This document shows, piece after piece, positions 8,712-17,368 of a stretch of DNA of 64,000 nt (positions are counted from its first letter, which is position 1; each line of letters begins with the position of its first letter). Both the position numbers and the translations under genes were made by a program. The DNA is taken from positions 62,001-126,000 of the forward strand of contig JAHDGU010000006.1 in the NCBI GenBank assembly GCA_020627535.1, written 5' to 3'. The notes under the pieces are model-generated. The model worked only from the letters and a program-made list of their open reading frames with translations, was not told the DNA's origin and did not search any database. The stretch comes from Saprospiraceae bacterium (GTDB taxonomy: Bacteria > Bacteroidota > Bacteroidia > Chitinophagales > Saprospiraceae).

Positions 8712-9078
8712 GATTAAGATTAGTATAATAGCGGTTTTTGCTTTAATCACTTTGTCTTGCTCGTATAAGACCATTGGGCGATTTGATTATTTGGAGACTC
8801 ATGGGCTTAATTCTCAAGCACTTCCAATTATTACTGGCAAGGTCGTGAGTATGGAAAGTAATGAGGGGGTTAGCAATGCATGTATTGCCGTGAATGAAAG
8901 AAATTGTGTGGTACTGACAGATACTACAGGTTTTTTTAGTATCAGATTATCAGAGGGCTCATACGTTCTTCGGTTCAAAAAAGTTGGTGAAATAAATACG
9001 AGAATGACGAAAGAGCTTATAGTTTCAAGAGGTGATTCCATTCACGTCAGCGCTCTTCTTCCTCTACATAGGTTATAG
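8704..9078 (+). CDS. Small lipoprotein with CarboxypepD_reg-like fold (candidate immunity protein)
   Basis: The 124-residue product begins with a lipoprotein signal peptide ending ALITLSCS, which gives a lipidated Cys near residue 19. The rest resembles a carboxypeptidase-regulatory-like beta-sandwich: ITGKVVSMESNEGVSNACIA, then VLTDTTGFFSIRLSEGSYVL. Its ATG lies inside the end of the Rhs gene (8 shared bases), so the two are translationally coupled. This is where immunity genes usually sit behind polymorphic toxins. A membrane-anchored, envelope-facing inhibitor would suit a peptidase acting outside the cytoplasm. The immunity role is inference from position only. It could equally be an unrelated lipoprotein. 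Confidence 0.7.
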   Translation: MNRIKISIIAVFALITLSCSYKTIGRFDYLETHGLNSQALPIITGKVVSMESNEGVSNACIAVNERNCVVLTDTTGFFSIRLSEGSYVLRFKKVGEINTRMTKELIVSRGDSIHVSALLPLHRL

Positions 9079-9094
9079 AATCCGATTTCCCCTG

Positions 9095-9277
9095 GAGTGC
9101 CTCCTCGGTCCAATACGCTCATCCTCTCGATATAAAAGAATACCAATGCGAGCTTTGCTGTGATCGAGACAGTATTCTTGGGGTGGAGCTATTGGGAGAG
9201 CTGCTATGTGTACGACTTATGAAGTCAAGCGTAGTCCCATAGATGACATCACCCTCAACTAGCACGACGACAATCGA
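9095..9277 (+). repeat. Internal island repeat, copy B
   Basis: This is a diverged second copy of the element at 7153-7404, lacking about 65 bases with the 10-bp hairpin. It ends with ATAGATGACATCACCCTCA and GACGACAATCGA, a trace of the same Rhs core sequence as copy A. It thus marks the end of the Rhs tip cassette. Confidence 0.7.
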
Positions 9278-9357
9278 ACGAGCTGCTTAGAATGGGGGTT
9301 GTTTAAATATAGAAAAATGCAATAATTTATGTCGTCACTATAAAATTCCCACATTTC

Positions 9358-9843
9358 ATGAATAAGATTGTAGCCTCACTTGTGCTGTTGACTTTGATCT
9401 ATGCCTGTGATGTTTCGTTTGGCGCGACACCCGATGCTGAAGATGTTATCAAGTTTATGAAAAGCAACAGAGAATCTGATATTATAGATGTTTATTTTAA
9501 TTTATTAATAGATACCTCTTTGACCTACTTTGCAGACTCGAGCTTGCGGAGCATTGATCATCGACACATTGTACTCTATGGTAATCGATTTTATGTATCA
9601 ACTATGCCAGTGACCAGGCAGGTGGATAGCCTTGATCAATACTATTTTAGGCCAAGTGAGGAATCCGAAACTATATATAGCTACCTGATCAAAGGTGAAA
9701 TGGATAGATATGGTTTTAGGGAGTTGTATGCAGAACTGCGGACAACGAGGGATACAGTGCTGGTTGGCCGTAAGATATCAAATACGCATATAATCCATGG
9801 CGACGCTGACTTTGACCTATCTACCTATTTGAAAATAGAATGA
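9358..9843 (+). CDS. Putative lipoprotein of unknown function (island)
   Basis: The 161-residue protein starts MNKIVASLVLLTLIYAC, a typical lipoprotein signal peptide with Cys at residue 17. The mature part has alternating acidic helices and beta segments and no family I recognise. It lies alone between copy B of the internal repeat and the right direct repeat. As the last gene of the island and a small exported protein, it might be an orphan immunity gene of a lost Rhs cassette, but nothing in its sequence shows this. The gene ends with TGA and its terminator is the right direct repeat. Confidence 0.65.
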   Translation: MNKIVASLVLLTLIYACDVSFGATPDAEDVIKFMKSNRESDIIDVYFNLLIDTSLTYFADSSLRSIDHRHIVLYGNRFYVSTMPVTRQVDSLDQYYFRPSEESETIYSYLIKGEMDRYGFRELYAELRTTRDTVLVGRKISNTHIIHGDADFDLSTYLKIE

Positions 9844-9910
9844 TAGATTTTCTTCACCACATAAAAACACGAAAGAAGAGGCCTCCAACAGGAGGTCTTT
9901 TTCTTTGCAC
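9842..9910 (+). repeat. Right direct repeat of the island (attR-like)
   Basis: This 69-bp copy matches 5486-5555 at 65 of 70 aligned positions. It ends six bases before the recX start codon. Confidence 0.85.
9879..9904 (+). terminator. Intrinsic terminator before recX
   Basis: AGGCCTCC (9879-9886) and GGAGGTCT (9891-9898) form an 8-bp stem with one G-T pair and an AACA loop, followed by TTTTTCTTT. The stem is stronger than in the left copy. recX starts 12 bases after it, so recX needs a promoter of its own or read-through. Confidence 0.75.
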
Positions 9911-9915
9911 CCACA

Positions 9916-10377
9916 GTGGATAAGAAACCCAGATACCTCAGCACCGAAGAAGCACTCGAAAAACTCAAAAAGTACTGTGCTTACTCAGAAAGATCTCACC
10001 AAGATGTAAGATCTAAGCTCATCAAGCTAGGCGTCTATGGTGATCGCCTCGAGAGTATCATATCAGAACTCATCTCAGAGAACTACCTCGACGAAGAGCG
10101 CTTCGCTCGAGCCTATGCACGAGGCAAGTTTAAATACAACCACTGGGGCAGATACAAGATCCTGCAAGGTCTCAAGGCCAAGCGCATCAGCGACTACTGC
10201 ATTCGCAAGGCCATGAGCGAGATCGATGAGGATGACTACTTCAAGACCCTCAATGAGCTCATAGAGCGGCGTCGAGCTCATAAACCCGATGAAGAAAAAC
10301 AAAAAACTGTGAACTACCTCATCCAAAAAGGCTATGAGGCAGCTCTCGTGTGGTCCATACTGAATCAAGGCTCGTAG
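9916..10377 (+). CDS. recX: Regulatory protein RecX
   Basis: RecX binds RecA filaments and limits their growth during recombination and SOS repair. The 153-residue protein has the usual three tandem helical modules: EALEKLKKYCAYSERSHQDV, LISENYLDEERFARAYARGK (the well conserved YLDDxRFA motif), KYNHWGRYKILQGLKAK, and a third repeat near RRRAHKPDEEKQKTVNYLIQ. The start is GTG at 9916. No recA is adjacent. Its last 13 bases overlap the convergent gene on the minus strand. Confidence 0.93.
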   Translation: MDKKPRYLSTEEALEKLKKYCAYSERSHQDVRSKLIKLGVYGDRLESIISELISENYLDEERFARAYARGKFKYNHWGRYKILQGLKAKRISDYCIRKAMSEIDEDDYFKTLNELIERRRAHKPDEEKQKTVNYLIQKGYEAALVWSILNQGS

Positions 10378-11795
10378 CTAAGCCTCACGATGCTGATCTT
10401 GCCCTGTCGCTCACTAGGAATCAACACCTCATTGGCACTGACCTGTACACCATCTCTGAATCGGAGTTGCATCTCCTGTGAATCTGTAGTAAACAAGCTA
10501 TTTCTTTCCGTACCGCCCCTGGGAGACACGACATACTCACTCACAGTATTTTCTTGTTTGATCTCGTCATTGTAGATCAGACGCACACTGCTAGGGTTCT
10601 TCATCAAGAAAAATGAAGAGTAGACCGCATTGTCATCTTGACTAAACTGTTTCTTGTGCAAAACCTCATTCCAGATGAGCTTACCTTCTTTGTCATAACC
10701 AAATACCAGTATGTCCTCGAGGTAGTAATCAATCCACAGCCCACCGATGCGATTACCCGTAGACCCAGTAGCGAAACTCGGTCTCCTACTGTAGCTCCTG
10801 AAGATCTCTGCAAAGACATTGATCCCGCCATCAGACCTTCTCACACTATTCCTGATCTTGAGGGTGCCAAGTGTTTTTCTCAGCTTTTTTTGCTGACCAT
10901 AGACTGACCTCAGCAGACTCAGGTCAAAGGATTTCTTCTCAAATCCCGAGACCTCAAAGTTTTGATCAATATATCCCCAGAAGTGGTGGTCACAGCGCTC
11001 AATCGTCTTCTCACCAGTGAATCCGACCACCGTCAGACCCACATTCACCTCATCGAGCGCAAAGTATAGATCAGTGATGAGAAACTCATCCAGCATGACT
11101 TCCTTATAGGTGACAGCCTGATCCGCTGGGGTGATCCGGACCACATCTATGATCGGCCTTTTCTTATTCGGAAAATTTTGCTGGCGCAAGCTAGCAAGGA
11201 AGGTTGTACCATTTTCGGCAGGGAGGACTTCCATGCTTTCTATCTGCATCTGTTTTCGATCAAAAATCAATGCATCCGCATAGCTCGTTTTGAATTCTTC
11301 CAGATCAAATATGCCGACGTACAGCTTCTTGTCCCCTTGATAGGCGTATAGTGCAAGTGTGTTGCCCGCTTCTGATCTTGAAGCTTCAAAAAACGGTGGT
11401 AAAAAGAGGTCTTCGATACCGATAATCAGTGTACTGTCCTGCAATTGTCCGTACTCAGTATACTTGTGCAGATGCACCGAGACAAGTTTCTTCTCTTTTT
11501 TCTGGAAGACCACATACAGACTGCCTTGATGGCCAAATGCATCGATGATTCGCGTCCGTCCTTCAGCGAGATTGAGCTCCAGAGACTGAATCGGTTCAAA
11601 ACTCTTGTCATATATATCCAGGGACTGCTCAGTCTCACGATCACGCAAGAGCATGACCGTATTTTTCAGTTCACCGATCAGAAAGTAGGATCTCTCATTT
11701 TTGAGCGACAGCTCTGGCGATATTTCGATCTGCTGCGCTTTCGCGCAAATGCTAAAGAGGCATAATGCCATGACTGAATAAAGTAGCCTCATCAT
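10365..11795 (-). CDS. Secreted protein of unknown function
   Basis: This 476-residue protein begins MMRLLYSVMALCLFSICAKAQ, a clear Sec signal peptide with cleavage after AKAQ. The body consists of many short beta strands, as in propeller-like secreted Bacteroidota proteins, but I recognise no domain. There is no sorting domain or lipobox, so a periplasmic location is likely. I chose the ATG at 11795; a GTG lies one codon upstream. It converges on recX with a 13-base overlap and is divergent from ftcD. Confidence 0.8.
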   Translation of the reverse strand: MMRLLYSVMALCLFSICAKAQQIEISPELSLKNERSYFLIGELKNTVMLLRDRETEQSLDIYDKSFEPIQSLELNLAEGRTRIIDAFGHQGSLYVVFQKKEKKLVSVHLHKYTEYGQLQDSTLIIGIEDLFLPPFFEASRSEAGNTLALYAYQGDKKLYVGIFDLEEFKTSYADALIFDRKQMQIESMEVLPAENGTTFLASLRQQNFPNKKRPIIDVVRITPADQAVTYKEVMLDEFLITDLYFALDEVNVGLTVVGFTGEKTIERCDHHFWGYIDQNFEVSGFEKKSFDLSLLRSVYGQQKKLRKTLGTLKIRNSVRRSDGGINVFAEIFRSYSRRPSFATGSTGNRIGGLWIDYYLEDILVFGYDKEGKLIWNEVLHKKQFSQDDNAVYSSFFLMKNPSSVRLIYNDEIKQENTVSEYVVSPRGGTERNSLFTTDSQEMQLRFRDGVQVSANEVLIPSERQGKISIVRLSYEP

Positions 11796-11903
11796 CACTC
11801 TAACAGAATTGACCGTGCATGTGGTTCGCCAATAAAGACGTCATCTTACGAAAATATAGTTTGTGCTACATTTAATTTCGCCTTATCAGAAGCAGATCAT
11901 CAC

Positions 11904-13586
11904 ATGAAAAAAATCATCGAATGCGTCCCAAATTTCTCAGAAGGGAGACGCCCAGAAGTCCTCAAAGCTATTGCCGCAGCGATCAGGAGTGTAGAAGGCA
12001 CCAAGCTACTTGACATCGATCCTGGTAAGTCGACCAATCGGACCGTCATGACCTTCGTCGGCGAGCCCGAGGCTGTGATCGAGAGTGCATACCTTGCCAT
12101 CATCACTGCAGCCGAGCTTATTGATATGACTACGCATACTGGTGAGCATCCACGCATGGGAGCGACAGATGTCTGCCCTTTTATCCCGATCAGTGGCGTG
12201 ACACTCGAGGAAGCTGCCAGCTACTCGCATGAGCTTGCCAAGCGCGTAGGTCTTGCTGGGATTCCTGTGTATATGTATGAGGCTGCCGCCAAAAAGCCCG
12301 AGCGACAGAACCTCGCCAATATCAGACGCGGAGAGTATGAAGGTCTCGAAAAGAAAATGTCTCTCGCTGAGTGGAAGCCTGACTATGGGCCAGATGCATT
12401 CAATGCCAAAGCGGGTGCGACGGTCATCGGAGCCAGGGACTTTCTCGTAGCATACAATGTCAATCTCAATACCCGCTCCGTCCGCCGAGCCAACTCCGTA
12501 GCCTTTGATATCCGAGAGCGCGGGCGAATCAAGCGAGAAGGAAATCCAATCACTGGAGCTGTGGTGAAAGATGCGGACGGAAATCCTGTGCGCATTCCGG
12601 GAGAGCTCAAGCATGTCAAAGCCATCGGCTGGTATATCGACGAGTATGACCTTGCTCAGATATCTATGAATCTTACCAATATCCGGGAGACTCCGATGCA
12701 TGAAGCTTTCGAAGCCTGTCGGAGAAGTGCAGATCGCCGCGGCTTGCGCGTCACTGGATCAGAGCTCGTCGGTCTTGTTCCAAAGTCCGTCATGATCGAA
12801 GCAGGAAAGTACTTTTTGCGGAAGCAGAGAAGAAGTACAGGAATCTCCGATGAGAAAATCATAGATACAGCCGTCAAGTCTCTCGGCCTCGACGAACTCA
12901 AGCCCTTCGATCCCAAGAAAAAGATCATCGAGTATCTCATGGAAGATGGGTCTGCCAGCAAGCTGATCGATATGAGTCTCACTGATCTAGTCCAAGAGAC
13001 AGCCTCAGATAGTCCAGCTCCTGGCGGTGGATCGATCTCTGCCAGCGTCGGTGCATTCGCCGCAGCGCTTGCTGGTATGGTCGCCAATCTCTCAGCCAAT
13101 AAGCGCGACTGGGACGATCGTGTCGAAGAGTTTTCCGCAGTGGCTGATCAGGCACAAGTGCTCATAGACAGATTCCTCTACCTCGTGGATGAGGATACCA
13201 AGGCATTTGACGGGATCATGAGTGCCATACGCCTTCCCAAAGGCACTGATGCTGAGAAGCATACGAGACTGCTAGCGCTCGAACAAGCCACACTCTATGC
13301 GATAGAAGTGCCCCTAGATTCGCTGAGGGCAGCCCTCGCGAGCATGGATGTCATAGATCAGATGGTCAAGACAGGCAACCCAAATTCCGTAAGCGATGCC
13401 GGCGTAGCAGCCCTATGTGCCGGTACGGCTGGTGAGGGAGCCTACATGAATGTACTGATCAATCTCGGAGACTACAAAGACCTTAACAAAGGGGCCGCTC
13501 TCAAAAAAGAAGCAGATCAGGTACTGGAACAGCTCAAAGCACGAGTCGAAAAGACAAAAGCCGAGGTCTACGACAAGATTGGCTGA
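11904..13586 (+). CDS. ftcD: Bifunctional glutamate formimidoyltransferase / formiminotetrahydrofolate cyclodeaminase
   Basis: The enzyme moves the formimino group of N-formimino-glutamate to tetrahydrofolate and then releases ammonia to make methenyl-THF, the last steps of one histidine degradation route. The N-terminal transferase (about 1-325) starts KKIIECVPNFSEGRRPEV and has DIDPGKSTNRTVMTFVG and HTGEHPRMGATDVCPFIP. The C-terminal cyclodeaminase (about 345-550) has SDSPAPGGGSISASVGAFA. Length 560 fits the fused form. No other hut genes are next to it in this window. Confidence 0.96.
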   Translation: MKKIIECVPNFSEGRRPEVLKAIAAAIRSVEGTKLLDIDPGKSTNRTVMTFVGEPEAVIESAYLAIITAAELIDMTTHTGEHPRMGATDVCPFIPISGVTLEEAASYSHELAKRVGLAGIPVYMYEAAAKKPERQNLANIRRGEYEGLEKKMSLAEWKPDYGPDAFNAKAGATVIGARDFLVAYNVNLNTRSVRRANSVAFDIRERGRIKREGNPITGAVVKDADGNPVRIPGELKHVKAIGWYIDEYDLAQISMNLTNIRETPMHEAFEACRRSADRRGLRVTGSELVGLVPKSVMIEAGKYFLRKQRRSTGISDEKIIDTAVKSLGLDELKPFDPKKKIIEYLMEDGSASKLIDMSLTDLVQETASDSPAPGGGSISASVGAFAAALAGMVANLSANKRDWDDRVEEFSAVADQAQVLIDRFLYLVDEDTKAFDGIMSAIRLPKGTDAEKHTRLLALEQATLYAIEVPLDSLRAALASMDVIDQMVKTGNPNSVSDAGVAALCAGTAGEGAYMNVLINLGDYKDLNKGAALKKEADQVLEQLKARVEKTKAEVYDKIG

Positions 13587-13683
13587 TCTATGACTCCCAC
13601 AAGACAAGAATCGCCTGTCATAACTTGTTAAATGCCAATAGAACATCAAAAAGGATAGAATCTATATCAAGGATTGGCTTCTC

Positions 13684-15216
13684 TTGAAGCCATACTTTAA
13701 GTCTACAAGCACAGATAGTGACTATCTCCAATGCTGTAATGATCTCTACGACATCGTCAAGAGGTCTGAGACCGTGAGATATCAGTATGATCGTGAAATA
13801 CTCAAGGAGTTCTGCTGCTTCTTGACCAGTTATCTCGAAGATATCGTGTCAGGATCTGGTCTTTGGACTGCGTTTCGCAAATCTTGCCTCGATATCACTG
13901 GACGAAAAATTCCCTTCACGATATGCTCAGCTGACTACCAAGATGATGAGGTAAATCTTGAAGATGTGCACTTCCTGACTTGGTACTATTTCCAGTCCTT
14001 GGACCTGACCAAACTGATTCACTGGTCTAGTGCTTTGTTGATAGATCTCTCTCATTCTTGTACAATAGTGCTGGATCAACATTGGGAAGTTGTGCCAGAA
14101 AATCCCAAGCTCTGCTCATACTATCAACTGTCCCCAGACGAAGACGACCACCTGGTGTGCAGGAATCTATTGGACAATATTTTTTTTAAGTCATATCTGT
14201 TTGCGCCCGATATGAAGCCTCGCCTTGATGATGCTCTGGAGCCAGTATTTCAAAGAAGTATCCCAGAGGATGTGATGAATCATCTTGCCTACGAGGCTCA
14301 TGTTAATTTGATTTTTACAGCACGATCACAACTACTTGCTCTCAGTGCCTCCGAGTGGGCCGTACGTATCTTGGGTAGAGATCATCTGGCCTCAAGGCTT
14401 TTTGACAATATGTCCTCACGGATTACAGGGAGTTTTTTTCTGACCTCTGTAGAGGAGGATGGTCTGCACTTTAGACATCTTGCCAGCGGAAAGGACTTTG
14501 CATTGAAAGAAGAATCCTTTAGAGAAGATCACCATCTAGAGCGTCAGCTGAGACATGTTTTTCATATGTCCATCATCAAATGGAATGGACGTTGGGAGCT
14601 CTCTGGTGTGATGATGGATCAAGGGCCGGCTTCTTTGAAGATTATCAATGAGCACAAGAACTCTGTAGAGCGCCAGGCAGAGATGTCTCCTTTGCATACT
14701 AATGATCCGCAAAATGCGGATCATTTTTCCAATCAACATGACGCATTTGAGCAAGTATGTGGTCATCGTGATATTGCATTTGTAGAATCCACTCAACTTG
14801 AGGATCTTTTCGCCACCATCGTCCAAAAGACCAATGAGATGAATCCTCTGGCCCGCTCAGCGCCTAAAAAACCCAACATCACTCTCGTCAAGGAGCTTAC
14901 GGAGCGCTCAGAGATCGTCGTCTTATTTTACAATCCCAAAGCTGGTATGGAAATCTATCCTGGCCTAGAGAGTGCCTTTCCTTTGGATCACAATCCATAC
15001 TTTGATAGTGCACGGTCCTTGAACGCAACCCAGAATATCATCTTGAGTGAAATGGTTTCCACAGAAATCGCCCACTATTTCCTAGAGCATTGTCTCCCCA
15101 GGCTAGATGTGAATCTCGCTGGTCTTGAAGAGCTCCTAGAGAATGATGCTGACTTTATCCTGCGCTTCTGGAAAGCGGATCACTATATCACTGATCCAAA
15201 GATCATCTTGGTCTGA
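13684..15216 (+). CDS. DUF3843 family protein (start codon unclear)
   Basis: The N-terminus KPYFKSTSTDSDYLQCCNDL resembles the DUF3843 family of Bacteroidota proteins, whose function is unknown. The protein is 510 residues, rich in Asp/His and probably cytosolic. The frame is open upstream to the stop at 13639-13641 and reads KKDRIYIKDWLL just before residue 1, which matches the expected family N-terminus. That extension has no ATG, GTG or TTG before the TTG at 13684. The true start may be ATC at 13645, or the start codon may have been lost by mutation. The 3' end lies four bases from the convergent rhodanese gene. Confidence 0.7.
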   Translation: MKPYFKSTSTDSDYLQCCNDLYDIVKRSETVRYQYDREILKEFCCFLTSYLEDIVSGSGLWTAFRKSCLDITGRKIPFTICSADYQDDEVNLEDVHFLTWYYFQSLDLTKLIHWSSALLIDLSHSCTIVLDQHWEVVPENPKLCSYYQLSPDEDDHLVCRNLLDNIFFKSYLFAPDMKPRLDDALEPVFQRSIPEDVMNHLAYEAHVNLIFTARSQLLALSASEWAVRILGRDHLASRLFDNMSSRITGSFFLTSVEEDGLHFRHLASGKDFALKEESFREDHHLERQLRHVFHMSIIKWNGRWELSGVMMDQGPASLKIINEHKNSVERQAEMSPLHTNDPQNADHFSNQHDAFEQVCGHRDIAFVESTQLEDLFATIVQKTNEMNPLARSAPKKPNITLVKELTERSEIVVLFYNPKAGMEIYPGLESAFPLDHNPYFDSARSLNATQNIILSEMVSTEIAHYFLEHCLPRLDVNLAGLEELLENDADFILRFWKADHYITDPKIILV

Positions 15217-15219
15217 TCC

Positions 15220-15741
15220 TCACCAGACCTTCTTGTAAGCAGGATTGACAAGATACTGAGCCCATTTGGAGCTGTATGTGTGCACTTCTTGCGTGGCGCT
15301 ACCATCTGGCTTTTCTAGTGGATAGTCTTGATTGGCCCATTCAAAGATGCTGCCGTAGACATTGTACACCTCCGTGTAGCCTCTTTTGCGCAGCTGATAG
15401 CAGACTCTCTCACTCCGATATCCTATCGAGCAATAGACCGCGATCTTTTGATCCTTTGGGATGTCCTTGAGGAGCTTGTTATTCATACGGGTGTATCCAA
15501 AGTGCTTTGCAGTTGGGATGCGGCTCACCTCATACTCCTTGATCTCTCTGGTATCCAAGATGATATACTCGTCTTGGTTTTCATGCAGCTCTTGCACCGT
15601 GATAGCTGGTGCACCGATATGCAAGAGCCCTTCAAGGGTCGATTGAAATGTAGAGTCTTCTACCTGAAGATTCGCCACCTCTTGGCTCAGCAGCAAACTC
15701 GTGTTGACGAGGAGTGCTATGATACATGCAATGAGTCTCAT
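15220..15741 (-). CDS. Exported rhodanese-domain protein
   Basis: The 173-residue protein has a signal peptide (MRLIACIIALLVNTSLLLSQ) and one rhodanese domain: YIILDTREIKEYEVSRIPTA, then the active-site loop YCSIGYRSERV with the catalytic Cys. Rhodaneses carry persulfide sulfur on this Cys; the periplasmic substrate is unknown. It overlaps the end of mvaD by four bases (ATGA), so it is the last gene of the DUF4294-mvaD-rhodanese operon. Confidence 0.88.
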   Translation of the reverse strand: MRLIACIIALLVNTSLLLSQEVANLQVEDSTFQSTLEGLLHIGAPAITVQELHENQDEYIILDTREIKEYEVSRIPTAKHFGYTRMNNKLLKDIPKDQKIAVYCSIGYRSERVCYQLRKRGYTEVYNVYGSIFEWANQDYPLEKPDGSATQEVHTYSSKWAQYLVNPAYKKVW

Positions 15742-16757
15742 GAGATCAGATTGATGGGTCCTTCACCGACGCGATCTTCGAGCACACGCTCGCATAGAGG
15801 ATCTAGCTGCTCTTGCCTCCATGACAATACAGCATCTCTTATGGAAGCCGGATAGAGCAAGTGAATATTGGGTCCAGCATCGAGGCTGAAATAAAGAGGG
15901 TGTCCCGTTTCAGCTCTGAAGTTTCGGATACGCTCGATAGCGGTCAATGTCTTGGGTTTGAGGAGAATGTAGCTGGATGATGAGTTCATCATCAGCCCAT
16001 GCAGACTCAGCGCTTCTTCTTCTAGTATCCGACCAAGTGCATGGGCATCTCCAGACCGCAAGGCTTCAAGACATTGAGACATGTTGCTCCGCGCTTGTGC
16101 ATATCGAGCTGCTTCGTAGACATGTCCGTCCATGAGCGCATGACCTGCGGTGCTCGACACAGACTTTTTCTCAGAACTTACAATCAAGATATCATTGTGA
16201 TAGTCAGCATAGATCTCTGCTGCATGATCCGCCATGGCTATAGCGTGCATGTCCGAACTCCCTTGCACTTCATCATGTGTTCCCCATAGGCCTAAAACTG
16301 GAAAAATTGAGCGACAAGCACTCCCAGATCCCAGTCGAGCGATATGCGATACTTTTTGCATGTCAAGCTCAGTGCCTGTCATCTTCGCTTCGATTTCACA
16401 CAAGGACAGGGCAAGGCTGCTCATAAAACTTGCAGATGAGGCTATGCCACTACTGTGAGGAAAACTATTGACCGAGTCAATGCTCAGACTGAGTCTAGAG
16501 AGCACAGGAATTTCGTGGTGCAAACTATTGATGAACTTGACCACTCTCGGAGCAAATGCCTCATTGATCTCTCCATCATAGCGATATGCAATGTGATGCT
16601 CTGGGGCCTCAGCAAATTCGATGCGCGTGTCTGTGTAGGCTGTACTGAGCGTGAAGGATATCGAGCTATTTCGCGGAAGCTGCAATCCATGCTTGCCCCA
16701 GTACTTGATGATTGCAATGTTGGAAGGGCTTCTCCAAGCCACGGTAGCTGTACTCAT
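15738..16757 (-). CDS. mvaD: Diphosphomevalonate decarboxylase
   Basis: MvaD makes isopentenyl diphosphate from mevalonate 5-diphosphate with ATP, the last step of the mevalonate pathway. The 339-residue sequence shows the GHMP-kinase fold: APSNIAIIKYWGK-like AWRSPSNIAIIKYWGK at residues 7-22, NSSISFTLS, the phosphate loop FPHSSGIASSASFMSSLAL near 102-120, and RLGSGSACRS. C-terminal SLDAGPNIHLLYP is also conserved. It shows this organism uses the mevalonate rather than the MEP route, at least in part. It overlaps both neighbours by four bases. Confidence 0.95.
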   Translation of the reverse strand: MSTATVAWRSPSNIAIIKYWGKHGLQLPRNSSISFTLSTAYTDTRIEFAEAPEHHIAYRYDGEINEAFAPRVVKFINSLHHEIPVLSRLSLSIDSVNSFPHSSGIASSASFMSSLALSLCEIEAKMTGTELDMQKVSHIARLGSGSACRSIFPVLGLWGTHDEVQGSSDMHAIAMADHAAEIYADYHNDILIVSSEKKSVSSTAGHALMDGHVYEAARYAQARSNMSQCLEALRSGDAHALGRILEEEALSLHGLMMNSSSSYILLKPKTLTAIERIRNFRAETGHPLYFSLDAGPNIHLLYPASIRDAVLSWRQEQLDPLCERVLEDRVGEGPINLIS

Positions 16758-17368
16758 TGGCGCTCGTATGATTTCGATATATCAAAGTCTTGCAGTACGG
16801 CATCCAGGATTTCGTCTTGACCGGGCTCGTACTTCTCCTTGAGGTTGTAACCAAAAAGCTTGCCAGTAGACTGCCAATATCCCGCGGTCATGCCACCGCG
16901 AAGCTCTTTGAGTAGTTGATGCATCGATTTATCCAACTCTTTTTCGATCATTTTGATCAAGATGCGCCCTTGTGTCTTTGTAAGATTTTTGAGAGGTTTC
17001 TTGAAATTGGCATTCAGTTCTTTCTGCAGTTGCTTGGCGTATTTCTTTTTCTTGGGACGCTTCATGCCTTGGGTGTCTTCTTCATACTTGGCCAAGATCC
17101 GTATGGCTTCACTCGCATAAGGATAGACCACTCCAGCATATCTCTTGTAGCGAATGTACCTGCGATACTCTTCGCTTGACTCAAATTCTCTCGGACTCGT
17201 GACGCTTACGCGGTCTAGATCTGCTATGAGAAAAGTATCTCCTTGTACGACCAGCGCGGTGACCATCTGGCCATCAATTTCTACTTCGTGGACACTCTCC
17301 TGCGCACGAGCATGGCCACAGACCAGCAACAGAGAGAATAGAATGATATGTCGACAGATGTTCTTCAC
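16754..17368 (-). CDS. DUF4294 family exported protein
   Basis: DUF4294 proteins are of unknown function and occur in Bacteroidota. The core reads DGDTFLIADLDRVSV-like (here VQGDTFLIADLDRVSV), YRRYIRYKRYAGVVYPYASE and KTQGRILIKMIEKEL, then GYNLKEKYEPGQDEILD. I chose the GTG at 17368 because it gives a compact signal peptide ending CGHARAQ. Starts at 17410 (GTG) and 17416 (TTG) would add a basic N-terminal extension. The stop overlaps mvaD by four bases. Confidence 0.85.
   Translation of the reverse strand: MKNICRHIILFSLLLVCGHARAQESVHEVEIDGQMVTALVVQGDTFLIADLDRVSVTSPREFESSEEYRRYIRYKRYAGVVYPYASEAIRILAKYEEDTQGMKRPKKKKYAKQLQKELNANFKKPLKNLTKTQGRILIKMIEKELDKSMHQLLKELRGGMTAGYWQSTGKLFGYNLKEKYEPGQDEILDAVLQDFDISKSYERQ

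Larger units (their letters stand above)
5486..9910. mobile_element. Decayed accessory island bounded by 69-70 bp direct repeats
   Basis: A near-identical repeat occurs at 5486-5555 and 9842-9910. Between the copies are a fragment of a tyrosine recombinase close to the left repeat, an ORF6N gene with a stop, Rhs fragments with a metallopeptidase-like tip, two lipoprotein-like genes and an internal direct repeat. Outside the copies lie core genes (the PDZ gene and recX). Taking away one repeat copy and the interior joins the PDZ gene to recX through one terminator, as expected for an insertion with attL/attR-like ends. That it moved by site-specific recombination is inference. Confidence 0.6.

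Noticed and set aside
12006-12701. 231-codon minus-strand frame opposite ftcD
   Set aside because: ftcD is clearly coding here; the frame shows no family and is a shadow.
15328-15855. 175-codon plus-strand frame
   Set aside because: Shadow of the rhodanese and mvaD genes on the minus strand.
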